A DNA stretch of 64,000 nucleotides, taken from Micromonospora sp. DSM 45708 (GTDB taxonomy: Bacteria; Actinomycetota; Actinomycetes; Mycobacteriales; Micromonosporaceae). Shown here in pieces: positions 1 through 8,061 of this stretch (the first letter of the stretch is position 1; every line of letters starts with the position of its first letter). Made by a program: the position numbers and the translations under genes. Under the pieces are notes generated by a model, which was not told where the DNA came from, did no database searches, and worked only from the letters and a program-made list of their open reading frames with translations. The stretch lies in assembly GCF_039566955.1 (NCBI RefSeq), contig NZ_CP154796.1, positions 2,542,001-2,606,000 on the forward strand, given 5' to 3'.

Positions 1-783
1 TGCACCGCCGTGCCGGAACTGGCCGGCGACGGGCTGCCCGCGCTGCGCGGCGTGGCCATCGCCGCGCCCGGCGTCTCCACCGGCGGCGCGGTGCGGCTCG
101 CCCCCTCGGTCGGGCTGGTCGAGGCGCGCCCGGTGGGGGAGTCGGTGCAGCGACGGCTCGGCGTGCCGGTGGTGGTCGACAACGACGTGAACCTGATGGC
201 CGCCGGTGAGCACGCGGCCGGCGCCGGTACCGACGTCGCCGACCTGCTCCTGCTGCACGTCGCCGACGGTATCGGCGCCGGGCTGGTGCTGGACGGGCAG
301 GTCCGCCGCGGCTCCGGCGGCGCGGCCGGCGAGGTCGGCTTCCTGCCGCTCGACCCGGCCGACCGCGGCCACGACGGCATCGGCCCGTTCGAGGCCCGCT
401 GGTCGGCCGGTGCCATCGCCGAGCGGGTGGTGGCACTGGCCCCGGGCCGCCGGCCGGCCGCGCCGGTCCGGGCGCTGGTGGAGCTGGCCGCCGCCGACGA
501 GCGGGCCGCCGCGTACCTGGCCGAGGTGCTCACCGCCTGGGCCCGGCTCATCGTCTCCTGCGCCTGCGTGATCGACCCCGGCCGGGTGCTGCTCAGCGGC
601 GCCGCCGCCGACCTCGACGACGCCGCCGTGGACCGGCTCCAGGCGCTGGTGTCCGCCGGCGCGCCCAGCCCGACCGAGGTCCGCCGCGCGGTCCTCGGCG
701 ACCAGGCGGTGCTGCACGGCGCGGTCAGCTACGCGCTCTCGGCCGCCGCGTCCGGCCTGTCCACCCTGCTACCCGCCCCCTGA
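1..783 (+). CDS. ROK-family protein, 5'-truncated by window edge
   Basis: This is the C-terminal part of a ROK (repressor, ORF, kinase) protein; the reading frame is open from base 1, so the true start lies outside the window. The segment VVVDNDVN carries the Asp that acts as catalytic base in ROK sugar kinases, followed by a glycine-rich stretch (GIGAGLVLDGQ) and GEVGF. In canonical ROK kinases this last motif is GEIGH followed by a CxCGxxGC zinc site; both the His and all the cysteines are absent. The missing N-terminus would show whether it has a winged-helix DNA-binding domain (a repressor) or a phosphate-binding loop only (a kinase). It ends 37 bp before the solute-binding lipoprotein gene, so it probably belongs to the same operon and may regulate it by sensing the imported compound. 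The family is clear; the function is inferred. Confidence 0.8.
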   Translation, partial: CTAVPELAGDGLPALRGVAIAAPGVSTGGAVRLAPSVGLVEARPVGESVQRRLGVPVVVDNDVNLMAAGEHAAGAGTDVADLLLLHVADGIGAGLVLDGQVRRGSGGAAGEVGFLPLDPADRGHDGIGPFEARWSAGAIAERVVALAPGRRPAAPVRALVELAAADERAAAYLAEVLTAWARLIVSCACVIDPGRVLLSGAAADLDDAAVDRLQALVSAGAPSPTEVRRAVLGDQAVLHGAVSYALSAAASGLSTLLPAP

Positions 784-820
784 CCGCTCCACCCCCCACA
801 ACACCCCTCGGAGGTACCCC

Positions 821-1870
821 ATGAGACGTCGACTCCTGCTCGCCGGTGCGCTCGCCACCGTCCTCGCCGCCGGCACCGCCTGCGGCGGCGGCTCCGGTGA
901 CTCCGGCTCCGGCTCCGGCGAGGTCGAGAAGCTGACGATCTACACGGCCCGCGACAAGAAGGTCACCACCTTCGTCGTCGACAAGTTCACCGCCAAGTAC
1001 CCCGAGTACAAGGGCAAGGTCGAGGTGCTCAACCTGGGCGCCCAGGAGATCCTGGAGCGGGTCCGGGCGGAGAAGGCCAACCCGCAGGCCGACGTCTGGT
1101 GGGGCGGCACCCAGCAGGGTCTCGCGTCGGGCGCGTCCGAGGACCTGCTCACCGGCTGGCAGCCGTCGTTCGCCGGCAAGATGGACGAGAAGTACAAGGA
1201 CCCGCAGGGCCGGTGGTTCGGCGAGATCCTGCTGCCCGAGGTCATCATGTACAACAACAAGGCGCTCACCCCGGAGCAGGCCCCGAAGGACTGGGACGAC
1301 CTGCTGAAGCCGGAGTTCAAGGACAAGATCATCATCCGGGACGTGGCGGCGTCCGGCACCATGCGGTCGATCTACGCCTCAATGATCGTGCGTCAGTCGC
1401 CGGACGGCAGCAACCCGCAGCCCGGCTACGACTGGCTGAAGAAGCTCGACGCCAACACCGGTGCGTACGCCGCCAACCCCACCGACCTCTACCTGAAGCT
1501 GTCCCGCCAGCAGGGCACGCTGAGCGCCTGGAACCTCCAGGACATCCTGCTCCAGGCCAACCAGGCCAACATGCCGTTCGGCTACGTGATGCCGGCCTCC
1601 GGCGCCCCGGTGCTGGTCGACGGCCTGGCCCAGGTCAAGGGCGGCAACAGCGCGGGCGCGCAGAAGTTCCTGGAGTTCCTCTTCGACGACTCGCTCCGCG
1701 CCGAGCTGGCCAAGGACTACTACCAGATCCCGGCCGTGGACATCGCGGAGAAGCCGGAGTGGCTGGCCCAGCTCAACCTCAAGCCGCTGGACGTCAACTG
1801 GGACGTGATCGGCAAGAACGAGACCGAGTGGATCAACCACTGGAACAGCCAGATCAAGAACAAGGGCTGA
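821..1870 (+). CDS. ABC transporter substrate-binding lipoprotein (iron/phosphonate type)
   Basis: Probable extracytoplasmic solute receptor of an ABC importer, 349 aa. It starts with a lipoprotein signal peptide (MRRR, hydrophobic run, lipobox LAAGTAC with Cys21 as lipidated residue) and a Gly/Ser linker. The mature part resembles the Fe3+/2-aminoethylphosphonate/thiamine class of periplasmic proteins: LTIYTARDKK near residue 38, a VWWGGTQQG segment, and the EVIMYNNK and DWDDLLKPEFKDKI motifs. GGAGG lies 7 bp upstream of the ATG. The ATPase and permease follow directly, so it is the specificity component of this importer. The ligand cannot be read from sequence. Family members bind ferric ion, polyamines, phosphonates or small organic acids, and the downstream catabolic enzymes argue for a small organic C-N compound rather than iron. 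Confidence 0.9.
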   Translation: MRRRLLLAGALATVLAAGTACGGGSGDSGSGSGEVEKLTIYTARDKKVTTFVVDKFTAKYPEYKGKVEVLNLGAQEILERVRAEKANPQADVWWGGTQQGLASGASEDLLTGWQPSFAGKMDEKYKDPQGRWFGEILLPEVIMYNNKALTPEQAPKDWDDLLKPEFKDKIIIRDVAASGTMRSIYASMIVRQSPDGSNPQPGYDWLKKLDANTGAYAANPTDLYLKLSRQQGTLSAWNLQDILLQANQANMPFGYVMPASGAPVLVDGLAQVKGGNSAGAQKFLEFLFDDSLRAELAKDYYQIPAVDIAEKPEWLAQLNLKPLDVNWDVIGKNETEWINHWNSQIKNKG

Positions 1871-1875
1871 CCGGC

Positions 1876-1910
1876 CGGGACGCCGGATGCCGCGCGCACC
1901 CGGCGTCCCG
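1876..1910 (+). terminator. Intercistronic hairpin after the binding-protein gene
   Basis: An 11-bp perfect inverted repeat (CGGGACGCCGG at 1876-1886, CCGGCGTCCCG at 1900-1910) with a 13-nt loop sits between the solute-binding protein and ATPase genes. It has no U-tract. Hairpins here commonly protect the binding-protein mRNA or partly terminate transcription, so that more receptor than transporter is made. The role is inferred from position. Confidence 0.55.
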
Positions 1911-1978
1911 CCGTCGCCCTCCGCACCACCCACCCCGTCACCGGTCCGATCCGGTTACCGGACGCAAGGAGAGACATC

Positions 1979-3052
1979 ATGATCGATGTCACGCTGGAGT
2001 CGGTGAGCAAGCGCTTCCCGCGTGCCGGCGACACCGCGGCGGTCGACGACGTCGACCTCCGCATCGGCGCGGGGGAGTTCTTCACCCTGCTCGGCCCGAG
2101 CGGCTGCGGCAAGACCACCACCCTGCGCATGGTCGCCGGCTTCTACTTCCCCAGCTCGGGCCGGATCCGGTTCGGCACCGAGGACGTCACCAACCGGCCG
2201 CCGAACAAGCGCGACACCGGCATGGTGTTCCAGAACTACGCGCTCTTCCCGCACCTGAGCGTCGCCCAGAACGTGGCGTACGGCCTGAAGATCCGCAAGG
2301 TCGGCCGGGCCGAGTCGAAGCGCCGCGTCGACGAGGCGCTCGGGCAGGTCCACCTGGCCGGGTACGGCGACCGGCGCATCGACCAGCTCTCCGGCGGCCA
2401 GCAGCAGCGCGTCGCGCTGGCCCGGGCGCTGGTGATCCGGCCGCGTACGCTGCTGCTCGACGAACCGTTGTCGAACCTGGACGCCAAGCTGCGCGAGGAG
2501 ACCCGGGTCGAGATCCGCCGGATCCAGAAGGACAGCGGCACCACCGCGCTCTACGTCACCCACGACCAGGCCGAGGCGATGGCCATGTCCGACCGGATCG
2601 CGGTGATGGAGTCCGGCCGGGTCCGGCAGGTCGGCACGCCGCAGGAGATCTACCACCGGCCGGCCACCTCGTTCGTGGCCCGGTTCATCGGCCGCAGCAA
2701 CGTGCTCAGCCTGCCGGTGGTGACCGCCGGCCCGGAGCGGGTGACGGTGGCGCTGCCCGGCGGCTGGGAGGTTCCGGTCGCCGCGCCCGCCGAGCACGGG
2801 CTCCGCGAGGGCGCCACCGCGCTGGTCAGCGTGCGACCCGAGCACATCACGCTCGGCTCGGCCACCGACGAGGGCGCGCTGCCCGGCCGGGTCACCGAGC
2901 TGGAGTTCACCGGCATGGCCACCAACCTGCTGGTGGACGTGGCCGGCGAGCCGGTGCAGGTGGCCGCGATCGACGTCCCGGCCGGGCTGGCCGTGGGCGA
3001 CCAGGTCGGGCTGCGTCTGCCGCCGGAGCGGATGTGGGTGGTGGGTGCATGA
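1979..3052 (+). CDS. ABC transporter ATP-binding protein (PotA/FbpC type)
   Basis: ATPase that powers the importer, 357 aa. Walker A GPSGCGKT is at residues 39-46, the ABC signature LSGGQ at 137-141, Walker B LLLDEP at 158-163, and the switch His in VTHDQAEA follows. Residues from about 245 form a C-terminal TOBE domain (VSVRPEHI), typical of polyamine, iron and 2-aminoethylphosphonate transporters. AGGAGAG lies just upstream of the ATG. The stop codon overlaps the start of the permease gene by 4 bp (ATGA), so the two are translationally coupled. The membership of this family is very secure; the transported substrate is unknown. Confidence 0.95.
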   Translation: MIDVTLESVSKRFPRAGDTAAVDDVDLRIGAGEFFTLLGPSGCGKTTTLRMVAGFYFPSSGRIRFGTEDVTNRPPNKRDTGMVFQNYALFPHLSVAQNVAYGLKIRKVGRAESKRRVDEALGQVHLAGYGDRRIDQLSGGQQQRVALARALVIRPRTLLLDEPLSNLDAKLREETRVEIRRIQKDSGTTALYVTHDQAEAMAMSDRIAVMESGRVRQVGTPQEIYHRPATSFVARFIGRSNVLSLPVVTAGPERVTVALPGGWEVPVAAPAEHGLREGATALVSVRPEHITLGSATDEGALPGRVTELEFTGMATNLLVDVAGEPVQVAAIDVPAGLAVGDQVGLRLPPERMWVVGA

Positions 3053-4830
3053 GCACCATCCCCGCGACCCCGAGCGCGGCCACCGTCCCGCCGATCACCG
3101 AGGACCCCACGCCCCCGGGCCGGCGGTCCCGCCGCCCGCTGGTCGGCGCCAACTCGCGTTGGTTCCCGTACCTGCTGGTGTTCCCGCTGGTGCTGATCCT
3201 CTTCGGTTACGTGGTGCAGCCGATGCTCGCCACCTTCGGCGAGAGCGTCGGGGTGGACGGGCCGGAGAACTGGGCCAGCTTCCTCACCGGCGACGGCGTG
3301 GCCCGCTCCGCGCTGCTCACCTCGCTGATGATCTCCGCCGCGAGCGTGCTGCTGTGCGGCGTCGTCGGCGTGGCCATGGCGTTCCTGCTGAAGCGGTTCT
3401 CGTTCCCCGGCCGCCGGCTCATCGAGGCGATCATCCTGGTGCCGGCGGCGCTGCCGCCGCTGATCGGGGCGATCTCGTTCCAGCTCCTCTACAGCGAGAC
3501 CGGCATCCTGCCCCGGGCGCTGCAACAGCTCTTCGGCACCGAGAACCCGGTGCTGCCGTTCAGCGGCATCGCCGGCGTGCTGGTGGTGCACACGTTCACC
3601 ATGTACCCGTTCTTCTACCTGGCCACGTCCGCCGCGCTGATGGGCATGGACCCGTCGGTGGAGGAGGCCGCCTACAACCTGGGCGCCGGTCGGGTACGGG
3701 TGTGGCGGACCGTGCTGCTGCCGATGCTCACCCCGGCGCTGGTCTCCGCCTCGCTGCTGGTCTTCATGACCTCGCTGGCGTCGTACACCGCTCCGCTGCT
3801 GTTCGGGGTGGACCGGACCATGACCATGCAGATCTACATCAACCGCACCAACGGCGACCTGCCGATGGCCTCGACCTACGCGTCGGTGCTCGCGGTGGTG
3901 TCCGTGCTGTTCCTGCTCGGCATGCGCTGGTACGAGGGACGGCGCAGCTACCGCTCCCAGTCCAAGGGCGTGGCCAGCCACCGCCGCGAGCTGACCAACC
4001 CGTTCGCCCGCTGGCTGGCGCTGGCCGCCTCGCTGCTCGCCGTGGTGGTGCTGCTCGCCCCGGTGGCGACCATCGCGCTGGTGGCGTTCTCCGAGGACGG
4101 GACGTGGACCACCGAGGTGATCCCGTCCGGCTACACGATGCAGAACTTCGTCACCATCTTCTCCGACCCGGACGCGTACCGGCCGATCGTCAACTCGCTC
4201 CAGATGAGCCTGCTGGCCACCGTCGGCTGCGTCGTGGTCGGCGTGCTCATCGCGTACGCGGTGCGCCGGCTCGACTTCCGCGGGCGTGGCCTGCTCGACG
4301 TGGCGGTCATGCTGGCCTGGGCGCTGCCCGGCACGGTGGTGGCGATCAACCTGATCTCGGCGTTCAGCACCGGCAACGCGTTCAGCTTCGGCCAGGTGCT
4401 GATCGGCACGTTCTGGATCATGCCGCTGGCGTACTTCGTGCGGTTCCTGCCGCTGGTGTTCCGGTCCAGCTCGGCCACGCTGGCCCAGCTCGACCCGTCG
4501 CTGGAGGAGGCCGCCCGCAACCTCGGCGCGTCCTGGGCGCGGGCGTTCGGCACGGTCACCCTGCGGCTGATGCTGCCGGGCGTGCTGGCCGGCGCGCTGC
4601 TCGCGTTCGTCAACGGCGTCGGCGAGTTCGTCGCCTCGGTGCTCATCTACACGTCGGAGACCGCGCCGATCTCGGTGGAGATCAACAACCGGATGTACTC
4701 GTTCGAGGTCGGCACCGCCGCCGCGTACGGCATGCTCCAGGTCGTGTTGATCTTTGTGGTGATGGTGGTCTCCGGCCGGTTGCAGAACGGCGGCCGGGCC
4801 GCCCGGGAGGCGACGAAGTGGACGGCGTGA
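3049..4830 (+). CDS. ABC transporter permease, two fused membrane domains
   Basis: Inner-membrane permease of 593 aa in which both transmembrane halves are fused, as in FbpB-type iron permeases. Each half carries the cytoplasmic EAA loop that docks onto the ATPase: EEAAYNLGAG in the first half and EEAARNLGAS in the second, each followed by a hydrophobic LLPMLTPAL/LRLMLPGVL segment. The first 35 residues are Pro/Ser/Thr-rich and probably cytoplasmic. The ATG overlaps the ATPase stop codon. With the upstream lipoprotein and ATPase it makes a complete one-substrate importer, and the only permease required is present. The end overlaps the creatininase-family gene, linking transport to catabolism in one transcript. 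Confidence 0.93.
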   Translation: MSTIPATPSAATVPPITEDPTPPGRRSRRPLVGANSRWFPYLLVFPLVLILFGYVVQPMLATFGESVGVDGPENWASFLTGDGVARSALLTSLMISAASVLLCGVVGVAMAFLLKRFSFPGRRLIEAIILVPAALPPLIGAISFQLLYSETGILPRALQQLFGTENPVLPFSGIAGVLVVHTFTMYPFFYLATSAALMGMDPSVEEAAYNLGAGRVRVWRTVLLPMLTPALVSASLLVFMTSLASYTAPLLFGVDRTMTMQIYINRTNGDLPMASTYASVLAVVSVLFLLGMRWYEGRRSYRSQSKGVASHRRELTNPFARWLALAASLLAVVVLLAPVATIALVAFSEDGTWTTEVIPSGYTMQNFVTIFSDPDAYRPIVNSLQMSLLATVGCVVVGVLIAYAVRRLDFRGRGLLDVAVMLAWALPGTVVAINLISAFSTGNAFSFGQVLIGTFWIMPLAYFVRFLPLVFRSSSATLAQLDPSLEEAARNLGASWARAFGTVTLRLMLPGVLAGALLAFVNGVGEFVASVLIYTSETAPISVEINNRMYSFEVGTAAAYGMLQVVLIFVVMVVSGRLQNGGRAAREATKWTA

Positions 4831-5645
4831 CCGATCTGTGGCCGGCCGGCGGCGGGCTGCTGCCCGCCGCCGAGATCCCCGGCGGCGAACTGGCCGACGT
4901 CGTCGCGGCGGCGGACTTCGCGGTGCTGCCGGTCGGCGCCGTCGAGTGGCACGGGCCGCACCTGCCGCTCGGCGCCGACCTCATCCTCGCCGAGGGCTTC
5001 GCCGCCGAGAGCGCCGCGCCCGGCCCCGGCCCACGCGGCGTGCTGTTCCCGCCGGTCGCGTACGCGGCCTGCCCCGGGCAGACCCGCCCCTGGCCCGGCA
5101 CGGTGGCGATCCGGCCGGAGATCGCGGTCGGCTACCTCGCCGACGTGATCGAGGGCATCGTGGCGGCCGGCTTCCCCCGGCTGCTGGTGGTCAACGGCCA
5201 CGACGCCAACATGTCCACCGTGCGGGCCGCCATGGAGTGGGTCTCCGGGCGGCGCACCGCCAGCCTGCTGCTGGTCAACTGGTTCCAACTGGTCACCCCG
5301 GCGGAGACCGGCGCGCTCTACGGCGACGTGGTCGCCCGCGGGCACGGCGGCGCGTACGAGACGTCCGGCGTGCTCGGCTTCGCGCCGGAGACGGTACGCC
5401 TGGACGCCGCCGGCGACCTGCCGCCGCGCCCCAAGCTGCCGGTGACCCACCCGTACGTGCTCGTCGAGTCGCGACCCGACCCGTGGCAGGGCTGGTCCGG
5501 GCACGTCTCGCGGGCCACCGAGCAGGCCGGCCGGACGGTGCGCGCCACGGCCGGCGCACGGCTGCGCGAGATCGTGGCCGCCTGGGTGGCCGCCCCGATG
5601 CCGGCCCCGCCCACCGCCGACCCGCTACCTCAGGAGGACGTGTGA
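4818..5645 (+). CDS. Creatininase-family amidohydrolase
   Basis: Metal-dependent amide hydrolase of the creatininase family, 275 aa; members open cyclic amides (creatinine), hydrolyse formamides (FAPy deformylase) or process peptides (MftE). Metal ligands are visible in GAVEWHGPHLPLGAD: Glu43, His45 and Asp54 have the same spacing as Glu34, His36 and Asp45 of Pseudomonas creatininase. NGHDAN supplies the next His; the Glu that follows it in true creatininase is Ala here, as in many relatives. GHGGAYETS is the usual late motif. The GTG at 4818 is chosen because GGGAGG lies 7 bp upstream; GTG at 4827 would give the typical GTGA overlap but a 16-bp spacing. It lies between a transporter and an amidohydrolase, so it probably performs the first hydrolysis of the imported compound. 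Not true creatininase with certainty. Confidence 0.85.
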   Translation: MDGVTDLWPAGGGLLPAAEIPGGELADVVAAADFAVLPVGAVEWHGPHLPLGADLILAEGFAAESAAPGPGPRGVLFPPVAYAACPGQTRPWPGTVAIRPEIAVGYLADVIEGIVAAGFPRLLVVNGHDANMSTVRAAMEWVSGRRTASLLLVNWFQLVTPAETGALYGDVVARGHGGAYETSGVLGFAPETVRLDAAGDLPPRPKLPVTHPYVLVESRPDPWQGWSGHVSRATEQAGRTVRATAGARLREIVAAWVAAPMPAPPTADPLPQEDV

Positions 5646-6613
5646 CCGTCGACCGGGGACTGGACGTCGTCGACTTCCACCTGCACTTCCGCATCGGCGC
5701 CGACGAGACGATCCACGCCTGCGAGGACGCCGCCGGGATGCACCCGGGCGGCACGCACGAACGCGAGGTGCGGGCCGCCGGGTCCGCGCCGTACGCCCGG
5801 CAGTGGCGTCGGGCCTGGAGCTTCCCCGACCCGGAACCCCCGGCCGAGCGCTGGCAGGACGAGGCGGACCGGTGGGCCGAGGAGCTGCGCGCGGTGCGGG
5901 TGCGCCGGGCGGTCTTCGTCACCGGCGGCGGCAACGACGCGCTCGCCGACGTGGTCGACCGGCACCCCGACCTGCTGCTCGGCCTCGCCCACCACGACCC
6001 GTACGGTCCGGACGCGGCGGCCGAGCTGGAGCGCGCGGTCACCGAGCGGGGGCTGCGCGGGCTGAAGCTGTTCGCGCCGCTGCTACGCGGCCCGCTCGAC
6101 CACGCCGACCTCGATCCGCTCTGGGCCACCGCCCAGCGTCTCGGCGTGCCGGTGCTGATCCACATCGGTCACTACGGCAGCGCCGGCGGTCTGTCCGTCG
6201 GCCGGTACGGCGGCCCGGACGAGCTGGTCCGGATGGCCCGCCGGTTCCCCGAGCTGAACGTGGTGGTGCCGCACTTCGGCGTCCAGCACGTGCAGGAGCT
6301 GTTCTTCGCCGCCTGGGGCTGCCCCAACATCTCCATCGACACGTCCGGCTCGAACCAGTGGGTGCGCTGGATGCCGTACCGGCTCACGCTGGAGGACCTG
6401 TTCCGCCGCTGCTACGAGACGATCGGGCCGCAGCGCATCGTCTACGGCAGCGACTCGTCCTGGTTCCCGCGCGGCTACGTCACCCGCTACCTCGACGACC
6501 AGCTCCGCGTCTGCCACGAGCTGGGCCTGCCCGAGGACCACCTGCGCGCGATCTTCGCCGGGAACGCCGAGCGGCTGCTCGGCCTGACCGCGAACCGGAA
6601 GGAAACCCGATGA
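5642..6613 (+). CDS. Amidohydrolase family 2 (TIM-barrel metal hydrolase or decarboxylase)
   Basis: A 323-aa protein of the amidohydrolase-2 branch (COG2159), whose members hydrolyse or decarboxylate small organic acids. The N-terminal metal site HLH is at residues 13-15 (VVDFHLHFRIG), then a barrel His in LIHIGHYG, another in VVPHFGVQH, and the catalytic Asp in VYGSDSSWF. GTG at 5642 is chosen because AGGAGG ends 4 bp before it and it makes a GTGA overlap with the creatininase-family gene. The end overlaps the lyase gene by 4 bp. The enzyme probably acts on the product of the creatininase-like step, by hydrolysis of a carbamoyl/amide group or by decarboxylation. The exact reaction is unknown. 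Confidence 0.85.
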   Translation: MTVDRGLDVVDFHLHFRIGADETIHACEDAAGMHPGGTHEREVRAAGSAPYARQWRRAWSFPDPEPPAERWQDEADRWAEELRAVRVRRAVFVTGGGNDALADVVDRHPDLLLGLAHHDPYGPDAAAELERAVTERGLRGLKLFAPLLRGPLDHADLDPLWATAQRLGVPVLIHIGHYGSAGGLSVGRYGGPDELVRMARRFPELNVVVPHFGVQHVQELFFAAWGCPNISIDTSGSNQWVRWMPYRLTLEDLFRRCYETIGPQRIVYGSDSSWFPRGYVTRYLDDQLRVCHELGLPEDHLRAIFAGNAERLLGLTANRKETR

Positions 6614-8061
6614 GCACGCTGACCACCTACCAGCGCCACCACCTGGCCCCGACCTACGACCACCACGTCGGGCACCTCTACCCGGCCATGGTGCGCGCCA
6701 GCCAGGCGCACGTGGTGATGCTGACCGAGCAGCGGCTGATCCCCGCCGACCGGGGCGCCCGGCTGCTGCGCGGCCTGGCCGAGCTGCGCGCCGACACCAC
6801 CGCCCTGCCGGCGTACGACGGCAGCTTCGAGGACACCTACTACCTGCTGGAGAAGCGGCTCGCGGCGGCGTGCGGCATCCCCACCTCCGAACTGGACGTG
6901 CAGCTCGCCCGCAGCCGCAACGACCTGGACGCCGGCGTGTTCCGGATGCTGCTGCGCGACCAGCTCGTCGAGGTGCTCCAGCGGGTGCTGGACACCGGCC
7001 GCACCGCGCTGGCCCAGGCCGACCGGTACGCCGACGTGGTCATCACCGGCTACACCCACCGCCGGCCGGCCCAGCCCACCACCATCGGGCACGCGCTGGC
7101 CGGCTACGCCGAGGCGCTCACCGGCCAGGCCGCCGCGTACGCCGACGTGATCGACCAGCTCAACGTCTCGCCGCTGGGCTCCTGCGCGTTCGCCGGCACC
7201 GACCTGGACATCGACCCGGCCCGGGTGGCCGAGCTGCTCGGCTTCGCCGGCCTGGTCACCAACTCGTACGAGGCGGTGGCCGGCGCCGACCACCTGGTCC
7301 GGGTCGGCACACTGAACGCGCGGGCGCTGGCCACCGGCGCCCGGCTGGCCCGCACGCTGATGGACTGGCTGAGCTGGCAGTGGGTCACCACGCCGGGGGA
7401 CTTCACCCAGGGCAGCAGCATCATGCCGCAGAAGCGCAACCCGGTGGTGCTGGAGCACCTCGTCTCGTACGCCGGGCAGGCCGCGGCGGACGCCGCCTCG
7501 GTGCTCAACAACGTGGGCGCCGCCTGGTGGGAGGACTCCAACAACGCCACCACCGACGTGCAGGTGCGGCTCTGGGAGAGCAACGACCGGGCCGAGCGGT
7601 TCTTCGCGCTGACCGGTGGCTTCCTCGCCGAGATCGCGCCGCTGAACCCGCCGAGCCGGGAGGAGATCGTCGCCTCCGGCGCGACCACCACCGCGGCGGC
7701 GGACGCGCTGACCCGCCACGGCGTACCGTTCCGGGCCGCGCACTCGGTGGTGGGCCGGCTGGTGCGCGCCGGCGGGCCGGACACCTGGACCCCCGAGGGC
7801 GTCCGCGCCGCGGCGGACGGGATCGCCGGTGAGCTGGACGACGCGGCGGTCGCCGACCTGATCGCCGCCGCCGTCCGCCCGGAGCTGGTGCTCCAGCGGG
7901 CGCAGGCCGACGGGCCGGGCGCCCGCGCGGTCCGCGCCCAGGTGGGCGTGCTCTCGGCCGCGCTCGACCCGGTCGCCGACCGGTTGAGCGCCGTGCGGGG
8001 GCTGCTGCGCCAGGCCGACGACATGCTGGACGCCGTGGCCGCCGAGCTGGGGGCCCGGTGA
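6610..8061 (+). CDS. Argininosuccinate-lyase-like C-N lyase (fumarase/aspartase superfamily)
   Basis: A 483-aa member of the fumarase/aspartase superfamily. These enzymes cleave a C-N or C-O bond by anti-elimination, usually releasing fumarate. The superfamily signature GSSIMPQKRNP is intact, with the mobile-loop serine, and LARSRNDLDAG matches the substrate-binding segment of ArgH. It is not ordinary ArgH: the usual LWGGRF N-terminus is absent, and the active-site segment normally reading THLQ is THRR (TGYTHRRPAQPTT). The substrate therefore probably differs from argininosuccinate, for example an N-succinyl or aminopolycarboxylate compound as in EDDS lyase. It overlaps the amidohydrolase and ROK genes by 4 bp each, so all four are co-translated. 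The superfamily is secure and the substrate is not. Confidence 0.85.
   Translation: MSTLTTYQRHHLAPTYDHHVGHLYPAMVRASQAHVVMLTEQRLIPADRGARLLRGLAELRADTTALPAYDGSFEDTYYLLEKRLAAACGIPTSELDVQLARSRNDLDAGVFRMLLRDQLVEVLQRVLDTGRTALAQADRYADVVITGYTHRRPAQPTTIGHALAGYAEALTGQAAAYADVIDQLNVSPLGSCAFAGTDLDIDPARVAELLGFAGLVTNSYEAVAGADHLVRVGTLNARALATGARLARTLMDWLSWQWVTTPGDFTQGSSIMPQKRNPVVLEHLVSYAGQAAADAASVLNNVGAAWWEDSNNATTDVQVRLWESNDRAERFFALTGGFLAEIAPLNPPSREEIVASGATTTAAADALTRHGVPFRAAHSVVGRLVRAGGPDTWTPEGVRAAADGIAGELDDAAVADLIAAAVRPELVLQRAQADGPGARAVRAQVGVLSAALDPVADRLSAVRGLLRQADDMLDAVAAELGAR

Noticed and set aside
4827..5645. GTG at 4827 as start of the creatininase-family gene
   Set aside because: It would give a neat GTGA overlap, but GGGAGG is 16 bp away; GTG at 4818 has the ideal 7-bp spacing. 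The difference is three residues.
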